Below, piece by piece: positions 1-5,001 of a stretch of 5,001 bases of DNA. The translations under genes and the position numbers were made by a program. The notes beneath the pieces were generated by a model. It searched no databases. It saw only the letters and a list, made by a program, of their open reading frames with translations, and was not told where the DNA came from. The stretch's first letter is position 1; each line of letters opens with the position of its first letter. This DNA comes from an uncultured Eudoraea sp. (GTDB lineage: Bacteria > Bacteroidota > Bacteroidia > Flavobacteriales > Flavobacteriaceae), in assembly GCA_905479615.1 (NCBI GenBank), contig CAJQNH010000229.1:1-5001 (forward strand), read 5' to 3'.

Positions 1-99
1 AATAATCTCTGCACTAAAATCCTTTGCCAGTTTTGCCGCAACTTCAAGCGCATATCCTGCATGTTCCGAAAAATCTACCGGGACTAATATTTTTTTCAT
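1..99 (-). CDS. Universal stress protein (UspA family), N-terminal part only
   Basis: Reading the minus strand from the ATG at 97-99 gives 33 codons with no stop before the window edge; the protein starts MKKILVPVDFSEHAGYALEV. This is the classic start of a UspA-fold protein: a hydrophobic first beta strand (KKILVPVD), then the D-F-S motif and a helix rich in Ala and Leu. The aspartate at residue 9 is the one that usually contacts the nucleotide or starts the binding loop. UspA-family proteins are cytoplasmic stress and dormancy factors, many of which bind ATP. The gene lies 24 bp downstream of the HPF gene in the same direction, with no terminator between them, so the two are probably one transcript. 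The rest of the gene is outside, so I cannot tell whether it is a single or tandem Usp protein or whether it keeps the ATP-binding GxxG motif. Confidence 0.88.
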   Translation of the reverse strand, partial: MKKILVPVDFSEHAGYALEVAAKLAKDFSAEII

Positions 100-123
100 A
101 GTCTTATAATTAAAATATCTTAT

Positions 124-423
124 TCAATACTTTTTAAATATTTCCTTTCTCTTTCTGAGCTGGTTTTCTAGTTCCTTTATTGTCGTGGCCGCCGCCTTTT
201 CAAAATTATCCTGATTAGATTTAGCAAATAACCTGGGACCAGGTGCACTTAATCGTATTTCACATATTTTTCCTAAACCAGATGGGTCATTTTCTAATTT
301 AAAAAAGACATCTGCCTTAATGATCCAATCATATTTATTTGCCAATTTTTCCAATTTGGAAGTAATAATAGCGGTCATTGATTCGCTGGTTGGCATTTGA
401 ACATATTGAATATTTATTGTCAT
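124..423 (-). CDS. hpf: Ribosome hibernation promoting factor, short HPF/RaiA type
   Basis: A 99-residue protein beginning MTINIQYVQMPTSESMTAII and ending in a basic tail, RKRKEIFKKY. The layout is that of the HPF/RaiA (sigma-54 modulation, YfiA) family: a first beta strand, the long helix TSESMTAIITSKLEKLANKY (residues 12-31), beta strands around KADVFFKLEN and ICEIRLSAPGPRLFAKS, then a second helix (about 72-97). Family members bind the 30S decoding region and silence ribosomes in stationary phase or stress. The length equals the short form; the C-terminal dimerisation domain of long HPF is missing. The ATG at 421-423 is the only sensible start. The gene precedes the stress-protein gene by 24 bp. 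A Crp/FNR-like palindrome lies 54 bp upstream of the start, which suggests control by a stress or oxygen signal. The family call is firm; the regulation is inferred. Confidence 0.9.
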   Translation of the reverse strand: MTINIQYVQMPTSESMTAIITSKLEKLANKYDWIIKADVFFKLENDPSGLGKICEIRLSAPGPRLFAKSNQDNFEKAAATTIKELENQLRKRKEIFKKY

Positions 424-477
424 AATAATACTATTTAGAGTTTATAATAAAGATCGTACTGAGTATAATGGTAAACT

Positions 478-491
478 ATGACATTTATCAT
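478..491 (-). promoter_or_regulatory. Candidate Crp/FNR-type operator upstream of hpf (copy 1)
   Basis: The plus strand reads ATGACATTTATCAT, an imperfect palindrome (5 of 7 pairs) with the half-site layout ATGAY-N4-RTCAT. It matches the site upstream of the DoxX-like gene (1066-1079, read on the minus strand) at 12 of 14 positions. The FNR consensus, TTGAT-N4-ATCAA, has the same geometry. The box GATCTTTA on the minus strand (448-455) is centred 33 bp downstream and agrees with 4 of the 6 fixed bases of the Bacteroidota -7 element TAnnTTTG. That would place the operator at the position used by class II activators. The repeat is seen directly; its role is inferred. Confidence 0.45.
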
Positions 492-532
492 TGTTGATTG
501 GAGTCTAGTTATAATTATTCCATTATTCTATC

Positions 533-545
533 CTCTAATTTAGAG
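533..545. repeat. Short perfect inverted repeat between the DoxX-like gene and hpf
   Basis: CTCTAA-T-TTAGAG has 6-bp arms around one base, 38 bp past the stop of the DoxX-like gene (minus strand). A one-base spacer cannot form a stable RNA loop and no U-run follows on the minus strand, so it is a poor terminator. It may be a protein-binding site or chance in AT-rich DNA. The rest of the 160-bp gap (424-583) contains only the hpf-side operator and AT-rich leader. Confidence 0.2.
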
Positions 546-583
546 ATACAAATTAACCTGACCAAAAAGAAAAATAGCGTAGA

Positions 584-1021
584 TCAAAACCTAAGTTTAT
601 TAGTTTTTTTAATCAAGACGATAAGGACTCCAAGAATGATTATATTTTTAACTATGTATTGACCTAAAAGACTAAGGCCAAAAGGAGTCGCTGAGAATAC
701 AAGATCGGGGAAATACAAAAATGGTAAGAAAGTCAGGATAATATGGATCAAAGCCAGTTTCAAAGCAAATTTTTGGAAAAAATTTCCAATTAATAGCACC
801 CCTATTATAGTTTCCCAAATTGCAAGTAAGAGTATTGATAACTCAGGGGCCAGAAATCCAAACGTCAAGCGGTCAATTGTGGCTTTTGCAAGGTCCTCAG
901 CCGGACTTACACCAGCAAAGAATTTTAGCAGCCCAAACCATAGATATACAATACCGATAGTTACAGAAATTAAATTTATTTTTTTATCCCTGCTTATTAA
1001 ACGAGTTAGTAGTTTCTTCAT
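584..1021 (-). CDS. DoxX-like four-helix inner-membrane protein
   Basis: A 145-residue, very hydrophobic protein starting MKKLLTRLISRDKKINLISV. Four membrane helices can be seen at about residues 17-35, 60-79, 86-103 and 123-137. The first helix contains G-x2-Y-L-W-F-G-x2-K-F-F, typical of the DoxX/DoxD-like superfamily, followed by a soluble loop (SPAEDLAKATIDRL). The second helix starts with ExxIGVLL, and the fourth is introduced by GQYIVKN, also usual in this group. The family is linked to thiosulfate:quinone oxidoreductase subunits and redox-stress membrane complexes, but most bacterial members have no proven function, and the related DUF417/YkgB group cannot be excluded. I chose the ATG at 1021; an in-frame TTG three codons upstream (1028-1030) is possible but less likely. 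The gene is alone in its unit, with its own operator-like palindrome 44 bp upstream of the start, nearly the same as the one before hpf. Confidence 0.72.
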   Translation of the reverse strand: MKKLLTRLISRDKKINLISVTIGIVYLWFGLLKFFAGVSPAEDLAKATIDRLTFGFLAPELSILLLAIWETIIGVLLIGNFFQKFALKLALIHIILTFLPFLYFPDLVFSATPFGLSLLGQYIVKNIIILGVLIVLIKKTNKLRF

Positions 1022-1035
1022 TTTTTCCAAAAAAG

Positions 1036-1043
1036 CTAAACTA
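1036..1043 (-). promoter_or_regulatory. Possible -7 box for the DoxX-like gene
   Basis: On the minus strand this reads TAGTTTAG, matching 5 of the 6 fixed bases of the Bacteroidota -7 element TAnnTTTG. Transcription would begin near 1030, only about 10 nt before the ATG, and the palindrome at 1066-1079 would be centred near -42, the class II activator position. No TTTG -33 box is evident at the right distance, which fits an activator-dependent promoter. This is inferred from pattern and spacing only. Confidence 0.3.
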
Positions 1044-1065
1044 AGTATCTCAATTCAGCCAAAAA

Positions 1066-1079
1066 GTGACAAATGTCAT
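1066..1079 (-). promoter_or_regulatory. Candidate Crp/FNR-type operator upstream of the DoxX-like gene (copy 2)
   Basis: The minus strand reads ATGACATTTGTCAC; the inner 12 bp, TGACATTTGTCA, pair at 5 of 6 positions. It differs from copy 1 (478-491) at only two bases. It sits 44 bp upstream of the ATG and its centre is 33 bp from the -7-like box at 1036-1043, the same spacing found for copy 1. Two near-identical palindromes in front of two separate stress-type transcription units suggest one shared regulator, most likely of the Crp/FNR family by geometry. No such regulator is encoded in this window. Confidence 0.5.
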
Positions 1080-1117
1080 TTTTCTCTAATTCTTTTTCAT
1101 TTATTATGCTCATTTTG

Positions 1118-1130
1118 CCGTTACCAACGG
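1118..1130. repeat. Short inverted repeat CCGTT-ACC-AACGG
   Basis: Five-bp arms with a 3-base spacer, in the middle of the divergent region. A GTTTT follows on the plus strand, but no plus-strand gene precedes it, so a terminator role is unlikely. On the minus strand it contains CCCGTTGGT (1123-1131), which agrees at all constrained positions except the first with the published LytTR recognition pattern [TA][AC][CA]GTTN[AG][TG]. It might therefore be a half-site for the neighbouring LytTR regulator; this is speculative. Confidence 0.2.
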
Positions 1131-1285
1131 GTTTTGACACGTAATGCTTTAAATAGTATTGCTCTTTGTTTGTAATTGAACACAAGAAGGGAAAATTAAA
1201 AAACAAGTAAAGCCTATTTAATAATCGTTAACAAGTCTTAATCCTAAAAATATGTTTTCCTGACAAGGAGGATAGCACTTGTAAT

Positions 1286-1301
1286 AATGATTAAAATCAT
1301 T
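1286..1301. promoter_or_regulatory. Palindrome with the same half-site layout, upstream of the response regulator
   Basis: AATGATTAAAATCATT pairs at 7 of 8 positions. Its core ATGAT-TAAA-ATCAT (1287-1300) has the same 5-4-5 arrangement as the two operators on the left and matches copy 1, read on the minus strand, at 11 of 14 bases. It lies 92 bp before the regulator's ATG, a plausible place for an upstream activator site. In DNA this AT-rich a chance palindrome is possible, so this is weaker than the two left copies. Confidence 0.3.
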
Positions 1302-1303
1302 TG

Positions 1304-1315
1304 TGTTAATTAACA
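1304..1315. repeat. Perfect 12-bp palindrome TGTTAATTAACA
   Basis: A fully symmetrical 12-mer only two bases after the previous palindrome and 78 bp before the regulator's start codon. It could be an operator for the regulator-transporter operon, but no known protein's site is recognised, and its AT content makes chance a real alternative. Confidence 0.25.
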
Positions 1316-1393
1316 ATGCACTTAGTTTTGTTTGTTATTAGATAATCATCAGAGATCATAGACCTTATCTGAAGAACTACTTTATAAATTGTT

Positions 1394-2104
1394 ATGAGAG
1401 ATTCGCCCTTAAGAACATTAGTTGTAGAAAACTCAAAAGTACAATGTAATATCATAGCCCGGTTGGTGAGGAATCATGATCATCTTAATTTGGTGGCAAC
1501 GAGCAGTAATGCCATAGAAGCTAATAGAATTATTAAAAACCATAAAATAGATTTAATTCTTCTCGATATTGAGATGCCTTTTATTGATGGTTTCAGTCTT
1601 ATGGAATCTATGGATCAGAAAATAGAGGTCATAATAATATCCGGTAATTCGGATTATGCCCTAAAGGCCTTTGACTATGATGTAACTGATTTTTTATTAA
1701 AACCCTTAAATTATGATCGTTTTAATAATGCCATATTGAAAGTGCTCAAAAAACAATCCTACAAGGGAAATATAATCGAAGAAGACGTGGAATTTTTGAT
1801 TGTGCGGAGTAATAAGAAAAAAAAGAGCATTAATATAAAGGAAATTAAATGGGTAGAGGCCTTAGGTGATTACATAAAGATAATCACAGATAAAGAAAAA
1901 GTTACTGCTCTGAGTACTATGAAATTAATCTCCGACAAGTTACCGAATGATAGATTTCTTAGGATTCATAGATCATATATTGTAAATTTAAACAAGGTTG
2001 AAAAATTCGGTTGTACAACTGTGGAGATAGATGAACATCAAATACCCATGAGCAGAAAGCAAAAACCTAAACTTGAATTTTTGCTGGAAAAAGTTAATAG
2101 CTAG
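1394..2104 (+). CDS. Response regulator, REC plus LytTR DNA-binding domain
   Basis: A 236-residue cytoplasmic transcription factor of the LytR/AlgR type. The receiver domain covers about residues 7-120: first strand LRTLVVEN, phosphoacceptor Asp58 in DLILLDIEMPFIDG, the switch Ser83 in VIIISG and the conserved Lys103-Pro104. The acidic pair that binds magnesium is E12-N13 instead of the usual two acids, which may change phosphorylation. A lysine-rich linker (141-144) joins it to the LytTR domain at about 133-234, with the family signatures I-x-W-V-E-A-L-G-D-Y-I-K (151-162) and F-L-R-I-H-R-S-Y-I-V-N-L-N (188-200). LytTR domains bind direct repeats upstream of target promoters. The ATG at 1394 fits the start of the first strand. 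The gene leads a tight operon with an export system, so it probably regulates that system or its own operon. The partner kinase, usually a LytS or HisKA_7TM/His_kinase protein, is not in the window. Confidence 0.93.
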   Translation: MRDSPLRTLVVENSKVQCNIIARLVRNHDHLNLVATSSNAIEANRIIKNHKIDLILLDIEMPFIDGFSLMESMDQKIEVIIISGNSDYALKAFDYDVTDFLLKPLNYDRFNNAILKVLKKQSYKGNIIEEDVEFLIVRSNKKKKSINIKEIKWVEALGDYIKIITDKEKVTALSTMKLISDKLPNDRFLRIHRSYIVNLNKVEKFGCTTVEIDEHQIPMSRKQKPKLEFLLEKVNS

Positions 2105-2141
2105 CAAGTTAATTAAGATCCAACAACTCAAAATAAGCTTA

Positions 2142-3242
2142 ATGAAATACATTCCTTTAACGTGTAGATTTTTTTTTAGCTTAATTATAATTTCAGCCTT
2201 TGTAGGATGTAATAATGGCCCGGAAAAGATATTACCTTCCAAAGTGACCATTACAGAATCTGTGTACTCCTCCGTGACCATTCAACCTGATAGTCTTTAT
2301 CAGGTATATGCCGCTGTAGGAGGTATTTTGGATAAAATTTTTGCTGAAGAAGGCGATTCAGTTTCCAAAGGCACACCAATAGCCCAAATCATTAACAATA
2401 CCCCGAAGCTAAATACCGAAAACGCTAAACTAAATCTTGAATTAGCAAGAGATAATTACAGTGGCAGTAATGCTATCATAAGAGCGTTAATTGATGAATT
2501 AAATGCAGCGGAACTTAAGTATAAAAATGATTCTGTAAATTTTACAAGGCAGAAAAATCTCTGGGATCAAAATATAGGATCTAAGGTAGAATATGAAAAT
2601 CGAAAACTGGCATATGAATTATCAGGTAATAATTTGGTTTTACTAAAAGGTAATTTTGAAAGAACAAAGTCAGAATTAAAAACAAAATTAAAGCAGGCAG
2701 AAAACAATTACCAAACCTCATTGATTTCAACTGAAGATTTTACAGTACAAAGTAAAATCAATGGAAAGCTTTACGCTCTTTACAAAAATCAGGGCGAAAT
2801 AATTAATACAATGGAGCCTATTGCGGCTATAGGAAGTGCAGGTGATTTTATAATTGAAATGTTAGTTGACGAGGTTGATATTGTTAAGCTGAAAATTGGT
2901 CAAACCGCTTTAATTACACTTGATGCCTATGGGTCAAAAGTATATTCTGCAATCGTTAACAAAATTTATCCAAGAAAGGATGAACGATCTCAGACTTTCA
3001 AAATTGAAGCTGTATTCATAGATACTCCCGAAGTCCTTTATCCCGGATTGGCAGGAGAAGGCAATATTATAGTTTCTCAAAAGGAAAATGCCCTGACCAT
3101 TCCTAAGGATTATCTTATAGGCGAAAACCAAGTAAAAACTGAAATTGGAATTATTGAAATAGTTACAGGGATACAAGATATGGAACGTATTGAAGTTCGA
3201 TCTGGTCTGGATGCTGAAACCTACCTATTAAAGCCGGAATAA
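2142..3242 (+). CDS. Lipoprotein periplasmic adaptor subunit (HlyD/MacA-like) of an ABC exporter
   Basis: A 366-residue membrane fusion protein. The start MKYIPLTCRFFFSLIIISAF is a lipoprotein signal peptide with probable lipidated Cys23 (F-V-G-C, a slightly unusual lipobox). An ATG at 2073 is in frame but overlaps the regulator gene by 32 bp and would bury the signal, so 2142 is preferred. Next come a first half-lipoyl motif (about 53-83, A-V-G-G-I-L-D-K-I-F-A-E-E-G-D-S-V-S-K-G), a long coiled-coil hairpin (about 90-198), the second lipoyl half (about 200-233) and a beta-barrel (about 236-320) with a short membrane-proximal tail. At the hairpin tip, R136, L140 and S147 have the R-x3-L-x6-S spacing known from AcrA and MacA to contact TolC-type channels. 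The adaptor should sit in the periplasm, bridging the permease encoded next to it and an outer-membrane factor not in the window. It follows the regulator by 37 bp, and its TAA overlaps the next ATG. Substrate unknown. Confidence 0.9.
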   Translation: MKYIPLTCRFFFSLIIISAFVGCNNGPEKILPSKVTITESVYSSVTIQPDSLYQVYAAVGGILDKIFAEEGDSVSKGTPIAQIINNTPKLNTENAKLNLELARDNYSGSNAIIRALIDELNAAELKYKNDSVNFTRQKNLWDQNIGSKVEYENRKLAYELSGNNLVLLKGNFERTKSELKTKLKQAENNYQTSLISTEDFTVQSKINGKLYALYKNQGEIINTMEPIAAIGSAGDFIIEMLVDEVDIVKLKIGQTALITLDAYGSKVYSAIVNKIYPRKDERSQTFKIEAVFIDTPEVLYPGLAGEGNIIVSQKENALTIPKDYLIGENQVKTEIGIIEIVTGIQDMERIEVRSGLDAETYLLKPE

Positions 3243-4504
3243 TGACAAATTGGAAAGTCATACTAGGTATTGCCAAAACACATCTGCTAACAAAGATGAA
3301 GTCTACCGTAACGGCTTCACTCGGAGTTACTTTTGGTATTGGGGCCTATATTACGTTGGTAAGCTTTATGACAGGTTTAAACGGAATGTTAGATGATCTT
3401 GTTCTTAACCAGACCCCGCATATCCATATGTATAATGAAATTGAACCTTCAGCAGAACAGCCAATTTCTTTATATGAAAAATTTGACGGGGGCTTAAATG
3501 TAGTTCACTCCATTAAGCCTAAACAAGGCCAGCTAAAAATACATAACGCCTTACCCATATTATATTATTTAAAAGATCAGGAAAATGTGAAAGGCGCAAC
3601 GCCTCAACTCCGATCCCAGATATTTTATTTATCTGGCTCCATTGAACTTGGTGGTAACCTTGTAGGTATAGATATTATGGAGGAAGTGCGCTTATCAAAT
3701 ATTCAGGATAATATTGTTGAAGGAAGCCCGGAGGCACTCAAAAATACAGACAATGGTATTTTACTCGGTTCCGGCCTTGCCAAAAAAATGTCACTGAGCG
3801 TTGGCAACCGAATACAAATCAGTACTGTTAAAGGCACTGTTTTTCCCTTAAAGATAGTTGGGATCTATCAAAGCGGAATAGCGGAAATAGACAATGTCCA
3901 AAGTTTTGCAAATCTTAAAACCGTACAGAAAATACAAGGAGAAGCCGAAAATTATATTACGGATATCAATATTAAACTCTATGACATAGCCGAAGCTGTA
4001 CCCATGGCCAGGCAGTTGGAAAAACAGTTTAAAATTAAAGCAACTGACATAAATGAAGCAAATGCTCAGTTCGAAACGGGAAGTAATATTCGCAATATTA
4101 TAACCTACGCCGTTTCTATAACCCTGCTCATTGTGGCAGGCTTCGGAATTTATAATATTCTGAATATGCTTATTTATGAAAAAATGAAAGACATTGCCAT
4201 CCTGAAGGCAACAGGGTTTTCGGGAAGGGATGTACAACTTATATTTATGAGTCAAGCTATGATAATTGGGGTTTCCGGGGGAATTGTTGGCTTAACAATA
4301 GGCTTTTTTTTATCCAGAATTATTGATAATATACCTTTCGAAACCGAAGCACTACCCACGATAAGTACATTCCCGGTAAATTATAACCCCGGCTATTATG
4401 TTATTGGAATTGTATTTGCCCTGATTTCTACATTTATTGCCGGTTACTTACCCTCTAATAAAGCAAAAAAAATAGATCCCGTGCATATAATTCGCGGAAC
4501 CTAA
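3242..4504 (+). CDS. FtsX/MacB-type ABC transporter permease
   Basis: A 420-residue inner-membrane protein with type VII ABC exporter topology: a short cytoplasmic N-terminus, TM1 at about residues 25-45 (A-S-L-G-V-T-F-G-I-G-A-Y), a large periplasmic region (about 46-282) of the MacB-core kind, and three C-terminal helices at about 287-306, 339-358 and 386-403. Between TM2 and TM3 lies the FtsX-domain hallmark Y-E-K-M-K-D-I-A-I-L-K-A-T-G-F-S (312-327), the coupling segment that contacts the ATPase. The C-terminus ends K-I-D-P-V-H-I-I-R-G-T, also typical (MacB and LolC/E relatives). Such permeases do not transport through the membrane but move the periplasmic domain, driving release of lipoproteins or efflux of periplasmic substrates. 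The adaptor gene overlaps it by one base, which points to translational coupling and a MacAB-like pump instead of LolCDE. One ATPase gene follows after 9 bp. The substrate (drug, peptide, lipid or lipoprotein) cannot be read from the sequence. Confidence 0.9.
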   Translation: MTNWKVILGIAKTHLLTKMKSTVTASLGVTFGIGAYITLVSFMTGLNGMLDDLVLNQTPHIHMYNEIEPSAEQPISLYEKFDGGLNVVHSIKPKQGQLKIHNALPILYYLKDQENVKGATPQLRSQIFYLSGSIELGGNLVGIDIMEEVRLSNIQDNIVEGSPEALKNTDNGILLGSGLAKKMSLSVGNRIQISTVKGTVFPLKIVGIYQSGIAEIDNVQSFANLKTVQKIQGEAENYITDINIKLYDIAEAVPMARQLEKQFKIKATDINEANAQFETGSNIRNIITYAVSITLLIVAGFGIYNILNMLIYEKMKDIAILKATGFSGRDVQLIFMSQAMIIGVSGGIVGLTIGFFLSRIIDNIPFETEALPTISTFPVNYNPGYYVIGIVFALISTFIAGYLPSNKAKKIDPVHIIRGT

Positions 4505-4513
4505 TTCACAATT

Positions 4514-5001
4514 ATGGGAACGGTCCTGGAAACTAAAAATATTAATAAGCATTTTAGAAAGCCTGTAGATTTTCATGTCTTAAAAGATATAAGCTTTAAT
4601 GTAAAAGAAGGAGAGTTTGCTTCCATTATGGGCAAGTCCGGTTCCGGAAAATCCACCCTGCTTTATATCCTTTCTACGATGGATACTGACTATGAAGGTG
4701 AGTTGTTTTTAAATGAGGAACTCATCACAGGCAAACACCATAAGGAATTGTCGCTAATAAGGAACAGGCATATCGGTTTTGTATTTCAGTTTCATTATCT
4801 GCTATCAGAATTCAGTGTCCTGGAGAATGTGATGCTTCCCGCTAAAAAATTGGCATCTAAAACCTATGAAGAAATTGAACATGATGCCATGGAAAAATTA
4901 AATATGTTGAACATCGGGAATTTGGCAAATAAAAGAGCCTCAAGGGTTTCCGGAGGTGAAAAACAACGTGTGGCTATTGCCAGAGCACTTATCAATAATC
5001 C
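4514..5001 (+). CDS. ABC transporter ATP-binding subunit (MacB/LolD-like), 3' end missing
   Basis: Translation from the ATG at 4514 stays open for 162 codons to the window edge. It starts MGTVLETKNINKHFRKPVDF, with the phosphate loop at residues 40-48 (G-K-S-G-S-G-K-S-T), the Q-loop Gln92 in V-F-Q-F-H-Y-L-L, and the ABC signature S-G-G-E-K-Q at 146-151 followed by R-V-A-I-A-R-A-L. The phrase F-H-Y-L-L-x-E-F-S-V-L-E-N-V-M-L-P is characteristic of the LolD/MacB/FtsE-like group that powers FtsX-type permeases. Walker B, the catalytic Glu and the H-loop lie beyond 5001, so completeness cannot be checked. A usual member has about 220-240 residues. It hydrolyses ATP in the cytoplasm to drive the permease encoded 9 bp upstream. 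Confidence 0.95.
   Translation, partial: MGTVLETKNINKHFRKPVDFHVLKDISFNVKEGEFASIMGKSGSGKSTLLYILSTMDTDYEGELFLNEELITGKHHKELSLIRNRHIGFVFQFHYLLSEFSVLENVMLPAKKLASKTYEEIEHDAMEKLNMLNIGNLANKRASRVSGGEKQRVAIARALINN

Larger units (their letters stand above)
1022..1393. other. Divergent intergenic region without a gene
   Basis: These 372 bp separate the DoxX-like gene (minus) from the response regulator (plus). All reading frames starting here are short and carry no recognisable protein; for example ATG at 1288 gives 8 codons. The part next to the DoxX-like gene holds an operator-like palindrome and a -7-like box. The centre has a small inverted repeat (1118-1130). The part before the regulator has two adjacent palindromes (1286-1315). 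I could not find a convincing TTTG / TAnnTTTG pair for the plus-strand operon, so its promoter remains unplaced. No tRNA, riboswitch or mobile-element end is visible. Confidence 0.7.

Noticed and set aside
533..545. Inverted repeat as terminator of the DoxX-like gene
   Set aside because: The spacer is a single base, the stem is AT-rich and no U-run follows on the minus strand.
1022..1030. TTG start three codons upstream for the DoxX-like gene
   Set aside because: An ATG at 1021 gives a natural MKKLL start; the TTG is a rarer start codon, and the -7-like box would put the transcript start at about the same place.
879..1175. Plus-strand open frame of 98 codons
   Set aside because: It runs antisense over the start of the DoxX-like gene and its intergenic region; the translation has no recognisable domain, whereas the minus-strand frame encodes a coherent four-helix protein.
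1265..1271. Strong Shine-Dalgarno-like AAGGAGG
   Set aside because: The nearest downstream ATG (1288) is too far away and opens only an 8-codon frame; no gene follows it, so it is probably chance.
2073..2141. 23-codon upstream extension of the adaptor gene
   Set aside because: It would overlap the regulator gene by 32 bp and put a charged stretch before an otherwise normal lipoprotein signal peptide; the ATG at 2142 is better.
1988..2281. Minus-strand open frame of 97 codons
   Set aside because: It is antisense across the LytTR domain end and the adaptor's signal peptide, both well-recognised proteins on the plus strand.
2934..3176. Minus-strand open frame of 80 codons
   Set aside because: It is antisense inside the adaptor gene, with low-complexity translation and no family resemblance.
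3848..4255. Minus-strand open frame of 135 codons
   Set aside because: It lies fully antisense inside the permease gene, and its Tyr/Phe/Ile/Asn-rich translation looks like a complement shadow.

Overview
The window is AT-rich chromosomal DNA that looks like Bacteroidota, possibly a flavobacterium or relative. This rests on the protein flavour, the near absence of Shine-Dalgarno sequences before start codons, and the combination of a LytTR response regulator with a MacAB-like exporter. I cannot name the genus.

Left part (1-1021, all minus strand): a universal stress protein (only its first 33 codons are inside), a short-form ribosome hibernation factor (HPF/RaiA) just upstream of it in the same direction, and a four-helix DoxX-like membrane protein. 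HPF and the stress protein are probably co-transcribed. Upstream of HPF and of the DoxX-like gene lie two nearly identical 14-bp palindromes, ATGAY-N4-RTCAY. They match at 12 of 14 bases, and their shape resembles a Crp/FNR-family operator. Each has a -7-like box at the same distance, so these stress or dormancy genes may share an oxygen, redox or starvation regulator.

Middle (1022-1393): a 372-bp divergent intergenic region with no credible gene. It holds the DoxX-side operator, a short inverted repeat, and a pair of adjacent palindromes, one of which has the same ATGAY-N4-RTCAY layout.

Right part (1394-5001, all plus strand): a compact probable operon of a LytTR response regulator, a lipoprotein periplasmic adaptor (MacA/HlyD-like), an FtsX-type permease (MacB/LolC-like) and the start of its ATP-binding subunit, which runs off the window. 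The gaps are 37 bp, -1 bp (overlap) and 9 bp. The adaptor's coiled-coil hairpin carries the Arg-x3-Leu-x6-Ser pattern known for TolC docking, so the three transporter parts plausibly form a tripartite efflux or export pump with an outer-membrane factor encoded elsewhere. The regulator presumably controls or serves this pump. No histidine kinase is present in the window.

I see no tRNA, rRNA, CRISPR array, insertion sequence or convincing terminator. Most genes belong to recognisable families; the less ordinary signals are the repeated operator and the regulator-transporter pairing.
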